From the NCBI GenBank assembly GCA_029243025.1, contig JAQWSU010000050.1, forward strand, positions 1 through 64,000: a stretch of DNA of 64,000 nt, written 5' to 3'. Position 1 is the stretch's first letter. Every line of letters starts with the position of its first letter. The position numbers and the translations under genes are program-made. Shown one piece after another: positions 37,645 through 45,772 of this stretch. The notes beneath the pieces are model-generated. The model was not told the DNA's origin, ran no database searches, and saw only the letters and a list, made by a program, of their open reading frames with translations. The stretch comes from Pirellulaceae bacterium. GTDB taxonomy: Bacteria > Planctomycetota > Planctomycetia > Pirellulales > Pirellulaceae.

Positions 37645-38790
37645 ATGTTCGAAATTCGAGTCGTCTGCTTCCTGCTTGTGAACGTTACTTGCCTGCTGTT
37701 TGTTACAGCTGACGACGTGGCGGCCCAAATTCGAATGAACGAAATCCAAGTGATCGGAACCCATAATTCCTATCATCTTGCGCCCCATCCAACCGTGATG
37801 AGATTGATTGCTCAGAGGCAGGAGTCGTTGGCGCAATCTTTGGATTACACACATCGTCCGTTGTCTGAGCAATTCGGTCAGCTGGGGATCCGACAAATCG
37901 AGCTGGATATCTATGCCGATCCCACAGGCGGACTCTATGCAAAACCGTTGATGGCCAAACAGGTTGCCGATGTTCGGTACGATCCCAAGGGCGCATTGCA
38001 ACGCCCCGGGCTGAAGGTGCTTCATATTCAAGATATCGATTATCGCACTACGGTATTAACACTGGTCGATGCTCTTCAGCAAGTACGATCATGGTCCCGG
38101 GAAAACCCCCAGCACGTTCCAATCTTGATCATGTTGGAGGTGAAGCAGCAGCCGATTGGAAATGAATTCACACGTCCACACCCTTTTGGACAGTCTGAAT
38201 TCAATATGATTGATCGAGAGATCCTCTCGGTGTTCGAGCCGACGGATATCCTGAAGCCGGATGATGTTCGAGGTGACGATGAGTCGTTGCGGAGCGCAGT
38301 CACCCAGCGGGGCTGGCCTTACCTTAACGATGTCCGAGGAAAGGTGATGTTTGCTTTAGACAACGAAGGTGTTGTGCGCGATTCCTATTTGCTTGGCCAT
38401 CGGGCTCTACGTGGACGTTTGTTGTTTGTTAGCGTTGATGAATCGGATGACGCCGCCGCCTTCATGAAGCTGAATGATCCAATTGAGGACTTTCAGAAAA
38501 TTCAAGATGCCGTTCGGAAGGGCTTTCTTGTCAGGACGCGAGCTGATTCGGGAACACGACAGGCACGTTTTAATGATCCGACCCAAGCCGAAAAAGCATT
38601 TGCCAGTGGTGCACAATTTATCAGTACGGATTATCCAGAGCCTGATCACCGCTTTAGTGATTACCGCGTTGTATTTCCCCGCAGTATCGTGGCGCGCGGT
38701 AATGTCCTGAATGGTGATGCCGCTTGGCATGCACAGGAGTTTGATTTGAGTCGTGAGCGGCCAGCCGTGAAGTCGCAATTGTCCGATTAA
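37645..38790 (+). CDS. Phosphatidylinositol-specific phospholipase C1-like protein
   Basis: The start at ATG 37645 gives 381 aa with a signal peptide (FLLVNVTCLLFVTADDVAAQ). The PI-PLC barrel opens with IQVIGTHNSYH (catalytic His about 40); LEQFGQ-like positions follow, then IRQIELDIYAD (metal-binding Glu/Asp) and LKVLHIQDIDY (second His about 122). This matches the Ca2+-dependent PI-PLC-C1 family common in planctomycetes and Bacteroidetes rather than the Bacillus enzyme. The C-terminal FISTDYPEPDHRF is also typical. Family members cleave glycerophospho-diesters; the natural substrate here is unknown. It starts 47 bp after the large propeller gene and is probably in the same transcript. Confidence 0.85.
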   Translation: MFEIRVVCFLLVNVTCLLFVTADDVAAQIRMNEIQVIGTHNSYHLAPHPTVMRLIAQRQESLAQSLDYTHRPLSEQFGQLGIRQIELDIYADPTGGLYAKPLMAKQVADVRYDPKGALQRPGLKVLHIQDIDYRTTVLTLVDALQQVRSWSRENPQHVPILIMLEVKQQPIGNEFTRPHPFGQSEFNMIDREILSVFEPTDILKPDDVRGDDESLRSAVTQRGWPYLNDVRGKVMFALDNEGVVRDSYLLGHRALRGRLLFVSVDESDDAAAFMKLNDPIEDFQKIQDAVRKGFLVRTRADSGTRQARFNDPTQAEKAFASGAQFISTDYPEPDHRFSDYRVVFPRSIVARGNVLNGDAAWHAQEFDLSRERPAVKSQLSD

Positions 38791-38832
38791 ACCGACGGTG
38801 CAACCAAGACAAACTCTATCGCGAGGCGGATT

Positions 38833-39858
38833 CTAATTCGCGCGTCGGACCTCAATAGGACGCAGTCGGATGTTTCTGTATTTCACCGCTGTATGGTCAC
38901 CCTGCAATAGAATCGGTCCGGGCAACATGTCGTTTGCTTGCAAGCCTCCACCGGTGCAGCCTTCAATAGGTTGATTGTCGATCACCTTTGTTCCGTTCAG
39001 AATGACCGTTAGGTGTCGATCCACGAGGGTCAGCAGATAGCGATTCCACTTACCGCCGGATCTGCCCGCATTGAGGGAGGGTTTGATGCGACCGAAGATC
39101 GCGCCCGGTCCTTGAATTCCTTGCATGGGGCTGGCATGATCGACTACTTGAGCTTCGTACATTCCTCTTAAGTACACGCCGCTGTTTCCTCCGGTTGGAA
39201 CGTTGTACTCGATCGCTAATTCAAAGTCCTCAAACTCTTGCTCAGTCCGCAGGTTTCCAAATTCGCCATAAGCGCCAAAATCGAGTTTCGGCGTTTCGTT
39301 GATCAGGCAACCATCCTCCACCCGCCAGCCGTTCTTCTTTTTTCGATTCGAGAGTTTCCAGCCAGTGAGGTCTTGACCGTTAAACAACTCAATCACCTCA
39401 CCGTAGCTGACATCTGACAAGTCCGGTTTCGGAGGTGGAGGCGAAATGCGACTGCCCTCGATTTGAACCTGTTCATCTTTAACCACGGACTTGGAATCTG
39501 CCGTAGCTTGGAAAAATATCAGCTGCAATTTTCCATTCTTCAGAGTCGCTTGGAAAGGACGCGTGATTGACTTGGTCACCGATTCTCCGTACGGACGCCA
39601 GGTGATCTTCCGCGCAAATCTCAGCGATTCACCTTGGATTTGAATTGATCGAATCGGTCGAGCGCTGCCCACACTCCATAGCATCCAGCCCCGCAATTGG
39701 TCTCCATCTTTGCTCAATTTGAGCCAGGCGGGATTGCCGTCCGGGAGTTCAAATGCCCATGCCCCTAGAAAATTTGGCTCATGCGTCTCCGTTGCCAGTA
39801 GCGGCGAACTTACCGTGGTTAGCGTGGCCAAAACAAGGATCGTCGATGAAGAGGGCAT
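38833..39858 (-). CDS. Secreted DUF1080 (3-keto-disaccharide hydrolase family) protein
   Basis: From ATG 39858 the product is 341 aa with a signal peptide (STILVLATLTTVSSPLLATE). An N-terminal beta domain (about 25-140) precedes the DUF1080 domain, recognisable by VIELFNGQDLTGWKLS, WRVEDGCLIN, FEDFELAIEYNVPTGGNSGVYLRG and a C-terminal GPILLQGDHTAVKYRNIRLRPI. The fold is a concanavalin-like jelly roll. Some members hydrolyse 3-ketoglycosides; very many paralogues occur in each planctomycete, so substrate specificity is open. It is convergent with the PI-PLC-like gene. Confidence 0.85.
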   Translation of the reverse strand: MPSSSTILVLATLTTVSSPLLATETHEPNFLGAWAFELPDGNPAWLKLSKDGDQLRGWMLWSVGSARPIRSIQIQGESLRFARKITWRPYGESVTKSITRPFQATLKNGKLQLIFFQATADSKSVVKDEQVQIEGSRISPPPPKPDLSDVSYGEVIELFNGQDLTGWKLSNRKKKNGWRVEDGCLINETPKLDFGAYGEFGNLRTEQEFEDFELAIEYNVPTGGNSGVYLRGMYEAQVVDHASPMQGIQGPGAIFGRIKPSLNAGRSGGKWNRYLLTLVDRHLTVILNGTKVIDNQPIEGCTGGGLQANDMLPGPILLQGDHTAVKYRNIRLRPIEVRRAN

Positions 39859-40284
39859 AAGGGGGGCTCCCAAAGCAGATTGATGGGCGATTTAGGACAT
39901 TTCACCGGTTGAATCCCGACCAGCCGGGGGGCAACGCCAGCCGATTTTTTCAGATCGACACGTTGGATCATACCAACTGTTGATCGCTATGAGATAATCG
40001 AATGGAGTTGTCGAATGGAGTTGTCGAATGGAGTTGATTGTGAACCGATTTTAAGTTTTGGAGACGAACAAGTTGGGGGGACGCATCCGGTTCACTGCGA
40101 TTCCATTCTGAGAGATTTCGGCAACGAACCCTGTCGACTTCGCATACCGAGAGTCGCGCCGTGCCTGACAAAGTGGGTGATTGTTTTGGGGGTGACTGAA
40201 CGCGCCGGTAATATCTGTTCTGGACGGCGAAGGGCATGTTCAAATGTTTTTACAGCGATCGAATCATATTTTACGTGAATTGTC
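39859..40284. other. Intergenic region upstream of a leader RNA
   Basis: About 425 bp without a gene. It contains a triple 13-bp tandem repeat (39998-40036). Short frames arise from the repeat itself. Confidence 0.4.
39998..40036. repeat. 13-bp unit repeated three times in tandem
   Basis: TCGAATGGAGTTG occurs at 39998-40010, 40011-40023 and 40024-40036 with no mismatches. It lies in a non-coding stretch about 250 bp upstream of the leader promoter. It could be slippage-generated or a protein-binding array; no function is visible. Confidence 0.95.
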
Positions 40285-40313
40285 TTGAAGGCGATGACTG
40301 AGGGTTTTAGAAT
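40285..40313 (+). promoter_or_regulatory. Sigma-70-like promoter for the LamG PEP-CTERM leader
   Basis: TTGAAG (40285-40290) and TAGAAT (40308-40313) are separated by exactly 17 bp, a good match to housekeeping -35/-10 boxes. Transcription would start near 40320, giving a leader of about 200 nt before the start codon at 40517. Confidence 0.6.
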
Positions 40314-40319
40314 GCTGCA

Positions 40320-40465
40320 ACACCGTGCCGCGTGGGTACCGGTGATAACGCTCGCAGCATCAAAATCTAGGTAAAGCTAACGAAGGCACTCACTTTCAAA
40401 CGGTCTCTCCCATCACCCGTAGGGTGATCGGTTGTTTGGCTTGTTCGAAGGTGAGTGCTTTTTTT
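40320..40465 (+). ncRNA. Structured leader ending in an intrinsic terminator (attenuator or small RNA)
   Basis: From the predicted start near 40320 the RNA can form a 5' hairpin: 40321-40329 pairs with 40335-40344, with one bulge. At its 3' end 40386-40397 (GCACTCACTTTC) pairs with 40447-40458 over 12 bp with one G-U. Inside that stem lie a further 5-bp helix (40397-40401 with 40434-40438) and a 7-bp hairpin (40412-40418 with 40422-40428). Seven T follow at 40459-40465. No upstream plus-strand gene needs this terminator, because the neighbour at 38833-39858 is on the other strand. It therefore either attenuates the PEP-CTERM gene 52 nt downstream or ends a small RNA of about 145 nt. I could not match it to a known riboswitch. 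Confidence 0.65.
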
Positions 40466-40516
40466 ATGGACTTATCTAGGCATTCATTCGACAACGACTC
40501 GTAAAGGTAAGCAAAG

Positions 40517-41380
40517 ATGAAAACAACCTTGAAGATGTTATTTGCTTTAGGGCTCATGTGTGCGATTTCCAGCCAAGCGTTGGCAGGTGTGCATGATGGC
40601 CTGATTAACTATTGGAACTTTGACGGCAATTTCGACGACACCGCTGGCTCGATCGCCGGCAACAACAGTACGAAGGCGGACAATGGCAGTCAACCAGCCG
40701 CAGCCGTCTCGTTAGCAAACTGGACTGATATTAACCCCGATGCAGCCGCACTGGGTCAGTACGGCGTGTTCGATGGAACTGCCGAAGGATACATCGAAGT
40801 TCCTGACAGCGCGGACATTGTCCGTGCCGGTGGGGGCGTCTCGATTTCAGCTTGGTTACAAGTCAACAATTTCGATCAAGGTTGGCAAGCATTGCTCGCC
40901 CATGGTGAAGGTTCGGATTACCGAATTGCTCGCCGTGGTGGTGGATCGAACATCATTTCCTACGCCGGTGGAACGGGTGACATTCCCACGAACGATTCGA
41001 CCGGACCTGATATCAACGACGGAAACTGGCATCATGTGGTCGCTATCAGTCCGATCTTCATGGATCAAGCTGCCTCGCAGTTATGGGTTGATGGTGTTCA
41101 AGTCGCAACCGGTGGCAACGCAGTGTTGGGGGACAACGGTTCTGGTCGCCTGATGATCGGTGGTAACCCGGACACATCGGGTGACGGATACCGAACTTGG
41201 GATGGTGCCATTGAAGATGTTGGAATGTGGGATCGCCCACTGACGGGTTCTGAGATCGAATCGATCTTCACTTCGGGTCAGAATGGCATTCCGCTGGCGG
41301 CAATTCCAGAACCGAGTGCCGGTCTGTTGGTCATGTTGGCCGCGGGTGCACTTCCTTTCTTCCGTCGACGCCGTCGTTAA
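40517..41380 (+). CDS. LamG-domain PEP-CTERM surface protein
   Basis: A 287-aa protein. The signal peptide (MLFALGLMCAISSQALA) is followed by a concanavalin/LamG-type jelly roll: LINYWNFDGNFDD, AEGYIEVPDSADI, SISAWLQVNN, NWHHVVAI and LWVDGVQVATGG, ending IEDVGMWDRPLTGSEIESI. The last 26 residues are a textbook PEP-CTERM sorting tail: IPEPS, a hydrophobic span (AGLLVMLAAGALPFF), then RRRRR. Exosortase presumably removes the tail and links the protein to extracellular polysaccharide. Codons are biased to C-ending AAC, GAC, TTC and ATC more than in neighbours, suggesting high expression. It is preceded by a structured leader with its own promoter and followed by a perfect terminator, so it is a single-gene unit. 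Confidence 0.9.
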   Translation: MKTTLKMLFALGLMCAISSQALAGVHDGLINYWNFDGNFDDTAGSIAGNNSTKADNGSQPAAAVSLANWTDINPDAAALGQYGVFDGTAEGYIEVPDSADIVRAGGGVSISAWLQVNNFDQGWQALLAHGEGSDYRIARRGGGSNIISYAGGTGDIPTNDSTGPDINDGNWHHVVAISPIFMDQAASQLWVDGVQVATGGNAVLGDNGSGRLMIGGNPDTSGDGYRTWDGAIEDVGMWDRPLTGSEIESIFTSGQNGIPLAAIPEPSAGLLVMLAAGALPFFRRRRR

Positions 41381-41413
41381 TCGACTGCAGAGAACGAGCA
41401 AACAAGATTATTA

Positions 41414-41445
41414 AACGGCAGCCTTTTGGGGCTGCCGTTTTTTTT
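41414..41445 (+). terminator. Rho-independent terminator
   Basis: AACGGCAGCC (41414-41423) pairs perfectly with GGCTGCCGTT (41430-41439) around a 6-nt loop and runs into T8 (41438-41445). It lies 34 bp after the LamG PEP-CTERM stop. Confidence 0.95.
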
Positions 41446-41620
41446 GGGGGGGGAAGGAATCATTGCCTCAATAATTTCAGGGAAGATTGGTGGTATCTGT
41501 CGCGAATGTACTCCCGGTCGGTATTTCGAATTAAGCTAGACTGTAGGCTTCCCTTCCTTTTTTTCGTAAGACCTTTAGGTTGAACGGGCTGTTTACTGAG
41601 TTCATCCGTCGAGACCGCTG

Positions 41621-43573
41621 ATGGCCATTACCAGGTATTCCATCGATCGTCGATCTTTGCTACCGACACGAGGTTCGCTGACCTTTTGGATCGGTTTGCA
41701 ATTCTTGGGGTTTGCCATTCTGGGCTGTAGTAACTCAGAACCCCGGCAATCTTCTCAACCGCCCACGGGGTTAGGATCGGTATCGGAGCAGCGCACGGAT
41801 AAAGCTTTGAGTCCGGATGAAGAGCTGGGCCATCCAAGCTCCCAACTGGTGACGGCACCTGGCATGGAGCAACACAAATTCATAGCTCCCTTGGCCGACG
41901 CCTACTCTCGTATCGATCCGATACGAGACGGTTGGGATAGCGAAGCCTTGGGAGCGAAAGCCGGGCAGCAACTCGTACGTTTCGGCCGGATGCTGCAAGC
42001 TGAAACGGCACCAGCTGAGCCCGAGCTCGAACGAATCATTTCTTCAACCTTTTCAGCGCAGAACTTGTTTCAGTCTCAGGGGATCGCTGTGTATGGCGAC
42101 GAAACGTTGCGGATCAATCGAGTTGACGTGGGTCCACAGCCTTCTTCGTCAGCAGTAGGCGTTCGCCGATTCCAGGAATTGCGTGACTCTTTCCGTACTC
42201 GATTTAATCCTGTAGCAGCCAGCGAACTCAAATTCAAAGTGGTCCGTGTCAATCTTTCCGATGAAACGGCAAATACTGAGGTTTATTTCCATGCAGACGG
42301 AAACTCCGGAGAGGGTCTCACTGAGCTTTCAGCCGTCTGGACCGTCAGTTGGCAATCGATCCAGAACGAACTGAAAATCAATTCAGTCACCGTGGATCAA
42401 CAAGAGAACGTGACTCATCCAAACAGCCAGCAAACGCGTTTCGCGGATTGCACAGCTTCGGTTTTAGGGGAGAATGCTTCCTACCAGGAGCAGCTCTTGT
42501 ACGGCACGGATCATTGGCGTAGTCGTTTCTCAAGGAGTCTAGGGCTTGATGTCGTTGCAAACCATGGACTTGCCATCGGCGATGTCAACGGCGACGGGTT
42601 GGACGATCTCTATTTATGCCAACAGGGAGGGTTACCTAATCGGCTGTACATTCAACAGGCTGACGGGCGATTGATCGATCGTTCGCTGAAGAGCGGGACC
42701 GACTGGTTGGATTTTTGTGCCAGCGCATTGTTGATTGATTTAGATAATGATGGCGACCGAGACCTGGTCGTCGGTGGAGAGTCTCGAATTATGCTGATGG
42801 AAAATGACGGTCGCGGTCATTTTTCGTTGCGCAAGGCGGTGCAAACACTCGCACAGACCTTCTCTTTAACCGCCGCTGACTTCGATCTGGACGGCGATCT
42901 TGATCTTTTTTGTTGTGGCTACAATCCGCTGGGTGATCGAGCACAACGGGGTGCGATGGGGGAACCCGTCCCGTACCATGACGCTCAAAATGGCGGCAGG
43001 AACATGCTGCTGAAAAACAACTCGAACTGGGAATTCGCCAACGTCACAACCGAGGTCGGGCTGGATCAAAACAACAATCGATTTAGCTTCGCAGCCTCCT
43101 GGGAAGACTATGACAACGACGGCGATAGCGATCTTTACGTTGCCAATGACTATGGTCGAAACAATCTCTATCAAAACAACCAGGGCACATTCCGAGATGT
43201 CGCTGGCGAACTGGGCGTCGAGGACATGTCGGCAGGCATGTCCGTTAGCTGGGCAGATTTCAATCGTGACGGCTGGATGGATTTCTATGTGAGCAACATG
43301 TTTTCTGCTGCCGGCAATCGCATCACTTTTCAACGTCAGTTCCGTTCAGCCGAAGCCAGCCACCTCAAGGAGCAGTATCAACGACACGCCCGAGGCAACT
43401 CACTCTTCCAAGCCGATGGCAAGGGTGGGTTTGCCGATGTAAGTGTCCCGGCCGGAGTTACCATGGGACGTTGGGCATGGGGAAGTCGTTTTATCGATTT
43501 CAATAATGATGGATGGCAGGATATTCTGATTGCCAACGGTTTTATTACCACGGCCGACACCGGAGACTTGTGA
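41621..43573 (+). CDS. FG-GAP/UnbV-thioredoxin lipoprotein, N-terminal part up to in-frame UGA (candidate selenoprotein)
   Basis: 650 codons from ATG 41621 to TGA 43571-43573. I read this and 43574-45646 as one 1341-residue protein, because the frame is unchanged and homology to the paralogue at the window end runs straight through the TGA. It begins with a lipoprotein signal (GLQFLGFAILGC, Cys 36). A poorly recognised region (about 60-290) precedes FG-GAP/VCBS propeller repeats with Ca-binding loops: GDVNGDGLDDLYLC, DLDNDGDRDLVVGG, DFDLDGDLDLFCCG, DYDNDGDSDLYVAND, DFNRDGWMDFYVSN and DFNNDGWQDILIANG. These calcium-loop propellers are found in the CRTAC1-like family. The TGA follows GDL, where an uninterrupted family member would have an amino acid, plausibly cysteine. 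Confidence 0.8.
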   Translation: MAITRYSIDRRSLLPTRGSLTFWIGLQFLGFAILGCSNSEPRQSSQPPTGLGSVSEQRTDKALSPDEELGHPSSQLVTAPGMEQHKFIAPLADAYSRIDPIRDGWDSEALGAKAGQQLVRFGRMLQAETAPAEPELERIISSTFSAQNLFQSQGIAVYGDETLRINRVDVGPQPSSSAVGVRRFQELRDSFRTRFNPVAASELKFKVVRVNLSDETANTEVYFHADGNSGEGLTELSAVWTVSWQSIQNELKINSVTVDQQENVTHPNSQQTRFADCTASVLGENASYQEQLLYGTDHWRSRFSRSLGLDVVANHGLAIGDVNGDGLDDLYLCQQGGLPNRLYIQQADGRLIDRSLKSGTDWLDFCASALLIDLDNDGDRDLVVGGESRIMLMENDGRGHFSLRKAVQTLAQTFSLTAADFDLDGDLDLFCCGYNPLGDRAQRGAMGEPVPYHDAQNGGRNMLLKNNSNWEFANVTTEVGLDQNNNRFSFAASWEDYDNDGDSDLYVANDYGRNNLYQNNQGTFRDVAGELGVEDMSAGMSVSWADFNRDGWMDFYVSNMFSAAGNRITFQRQFRSAEASHLKEQYQRHARGNSLFQADGKGGFADVSVPAGVTMGRWAWGSRFIDFNNDGWQDILIANGFITTADTGDL

Positions 43574-43601
43574 AGCGTTTACTGGCGACAAGTTGTGTCG
43601 C
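43571..43601 (+). promoter_or_regulatory. In-frame UGA with SECIS-like hairpin
   Basis: After TGA 43571-43573 there are 11 nt, then GCGACA (43585-43590) pairs perfectly with TGTCGC (43596-43601) around loop AGTTG (43591-43595). The apical loop therefore starts 17 nt after the TGA and has G as its second base. This meets the bacterial SECIS consensus (loop 16-37 nt downstream, a G in its first two bases) and equals the spacing I recall for E. coli fdhF. The E. coli bulged U is not evident. Confidence 0.6.
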
Positions 43602-45646
43602 AATCGCCTGCTGAATTGAGCCCCGCTTCGTCCTTCGTTCGTTATAAGCAGGGTTGGAGGGCATTGAACCGTCTCTTGCATGAGGACAAATCGTTTAGTG
43701 GGCATGAGAAGAATTGTGGCTTCCTGAATCTTGGAAACGGTCAGTTTGCTTCGGTCAGCTCGGTGAGTGGGCTGGACCTTGACGATGATAGCCGCGCGAT
43801 TGCAATTTGTGATTGGGATTTTGACGGTCGGTTAGATTTCTGGATGACAGCGCGGACAGCTCCTCGCTTGCGATTGATGCGCAATCGTGAGAAGCGATCG
43901 GGTGGTTTTGTCTCACTGAAACTGGAAGGGAATGGTAAAGATTCTAATCGAGATGCAGTTGGGGCTCGTGTCGAAGTCATCCTGCGAAACCATGAGCAGG
44001 ATAAACGTTTGATTCGGACCGTCCACGCGGGTGACGCCTTCTTGTCGCAATCGAGCCCTTGGCTTCATTTTGGCTTGGGAGCGGAGACCGAAATTGAGAA
44101 GGTCATCGTGCAATGGCCAACCCGATCGGAAGCGAGTCGTGCGCAAACGGTTAGCGGTGTGCAATCCAACGGATTCTATTTGGTGCGGCAAGGTGAGCAG
44201 GTGGCAATTCCGTGGCAGCCACCTGCCTCCCGAATTCAGCTTGAGCCGAGTGCTCCGGTTTTCCCTGAACCGGAAAATTCGAAGCGAATTGTCTTGCCGG
44301 CCCGGTTGCCGTTGCCAGCCATCAAAACGTTATCGGGTTCAACGGAGCCGGTTTCTTGGAAGCAGCCTTTGTTGATTAATGTTTGGTCCGCTACTTGTCC
44401 TGTTTGTGTTGCGGAGCTGGAGGAATGGTCCGGAAAAGCAAAGGAATTTCAAAATCACGGTTTGGAAGTTCTACTGCTTAATGCCGACGCTCACGACCAA
44501 CAGGCAAAGGTTCAGCTCCTTATCGATCAGCTTGGGACAGCGTTTTCGTCGGCGACTGCCACCGCTGAAACCGTCCAAGCACTCGATTTTTTTCAACGTG
44601 CGATGTTGGATCGCTGGCAGCCTTTGCCTGTGCCGTGCAGCTTCTTACTAGATCGTTCCGGCCAGGTTGTGGTGATTTACAAAGGTGCGGTGCCAACCGA
44701 GCAATTGTGGGATGACCTGGCGTTGCTGGAGGCTAGTCCTGAGCAACTCCGCACGGCTGCTGTGCCATTCACGGGGCAGTGGTTGCGGTCTGTCCCTGCC
44801 GCGCAGCCGACTCTGGTCTCGACACAAATGGTGGATCATGGAGCCGTGACGGATGCGATCGCTTATCTAGAGAAATTTTTAGAGGCAAATCCAGAAAGTG
44901 GACAGCTTGCACAGCTCCATTTTATTCGTGGCATCCTACTGAAGTCACAACGGCGTTTTCCTGAGGCGTTGGAATCACTTCGATTAGCCGTTGAGGAAAA
45001 CCCCGCTGATTTGCCGGCGCACATTGAGTTGGCAACGATGTTTGAGCAAGCTCGTCGCCCCTCAGAGGCCCAAAAGGAATGGGTTGCTGCCTACAAAATC
45101 GATTCGGCGAATCGACAAGCCCAGCTTGGTTTGATCACCAACCTGCTGCTGCAAAAAAGGTTTCAGCCGGCTGCCGAGTTAGCGAAACGCGTGTTGTCAA
45201 AGCAACCCAGCGATGTCATGGTGCAATTTCGTTTGGCAACCGCTTATCGCAATCTGCGAAAATGGCCTGAGGCGATCGCAGCTTATCGTCGTACGATCGA
45301 ACTTGAGCCAAACATGTTGCTGGCCGCCAATAATCTTGCCTGGATTCTCGCAACTCATCCAGACGATTCGCTTCGCGAAGGAGCCGAATCTCGCCGATTG
45401 GCAGAGCGAATTTGCCAACTGACTGAGTTTGAGGAGCCGGAGTTTTTGGATACGCTGTCCGTCGCTTATGCCGAAAACGGCGACTTTCAGCAAGCAGCTC
45501 GAATCGCTCGTAAGGCTGCTGCCATCTTGGACCGACGCGGTGTTGCTTCGCCCGAACGGTTGCAGCCGTTGTTGGATCGCATCAACGGCTTTGATGACCA
45601 GAAACCGTATCGAGAGACTTCTGACAGGTCCCCGCCAAATCCCTAA
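43574..45646 (+). CDS. FG-GAP/UnbV-thioredoxin lipoprotein, C-terminal part after UGA
   Basis: This continues the frame of 41621-43573. A pipeline would start it at GTG 43595, but it has no ribosome binding site or signal peptide there, and the residues before that GTG (S-V-Y-W-R-Q-V) are conserved in the paralogue. Counting from ATG 41621, residues about 700-840 finish the FG-GAP region and carry an ASPIC/UnbV domain (RDAVGARVEVILRN, HAGDAFLSQSSPWLHFGLG, VQWP). A thioredoxin-like domain follows near 900-1020 with NVWSATCPVCVAELEEW; its CPVC is a redox-type CxxC. TPR repeats fill about 1080-1320 (for example FPEALESLRLAVEENPADLPAHIELA and WPEAIAAYRRTIELEPN). An extracytoplasmic redox role is inferred from the CxxC and the possible Sec. 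Confidence 0.75.
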   Translation, partial: SVYWRQVVSQSPAELSPASSFVRYKQGWRALNRLLHEDKSFSGHEKNCGFLNLGNGQFASVSSVSGLDLDDDSRAIAICDWDFDGRLDFWMTARTAPRLRLMRNREKRSGGFVSLKLEGNGKDSNRDAVGARVEVILRNHEQDKRLIRTVHAGDAFLSQSSPWLHFGLGAETEIEKVIVQWPTRSEASRAQTVSGVQSNGFYLVRQGEQVAIPWQPPASRIQLEPSAPVFPEPENSKRIVLPARLPLPAIKTLSGSTEPVSWKQPLLINVWSATCPVCVAELEEWSGKAKEFQNHGLEVLLLNADAHDQQAKVQLLIDQLGTAFSSATATAETVQALDFFQRAMLDRWQPLPVPCSFLLDRSGQVVVIYKGAVPTEQLWDDLALLEASPEQLRTAAVPFTGQWLRSVPAAQPTLVSTQMVDHGAVTDAIAYLEKFLEANPESGQLAQLHFIRGILLKSQRRFPEALESLRLAVEENPADLPAHIELATMFEQARRPSEAQKEWVAAYKIDSANRQAQLGLITNLLLQKRFQPAAELAKRVLSKQPSDVMVQFRLATAYRNLRKWPEAIAAYRRTIELEPNMLLAANNLAWILATHPDDSLREGAESRRLAERICQLTEFEEPEFLDTLSVAYAENGDFQQAARIARKAAAILDRRGVASPERLQPLLDRINGFDDQKPYRETSDRSPPNP

Positions 45647-45772
45647 TGTTCTTTGGAGCCCCACTTCAGTGGAGACTCGCCTCGAAGATTGTGGTGGCGA
45701 GAAAAAAACGGGCGGCGTCCAATGTTGAGGTCGGTAATTGCCGGAGTCACCGGTCTTTGATACATTTATCCC

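Noticed and set aside
40320-40465. Assigning the leader to a known riboswitch class (c-di-GMP, ZTP or fluoride)
   Set aside because: Only scattered short matches to remembered consensus sequences were found; the required helices and conserved loops do not line up.
43571-43573. The TGA as a sequencing error or pseudogene mutation
   Set aside because: The same TGA recurs at the same aligned site in the paralogue at 63655, and downstream domains are intact in both. It cannot be fully excluded without homologues.
43595-45646. Treating the ORF from GTG 43595 as an independent gene
   Set aside because: No ribosome binding site or signal peptide is present, it starts inside a conserved segment, and it is in the same frame as the preceding ORF. 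The paralogue shows the same split.
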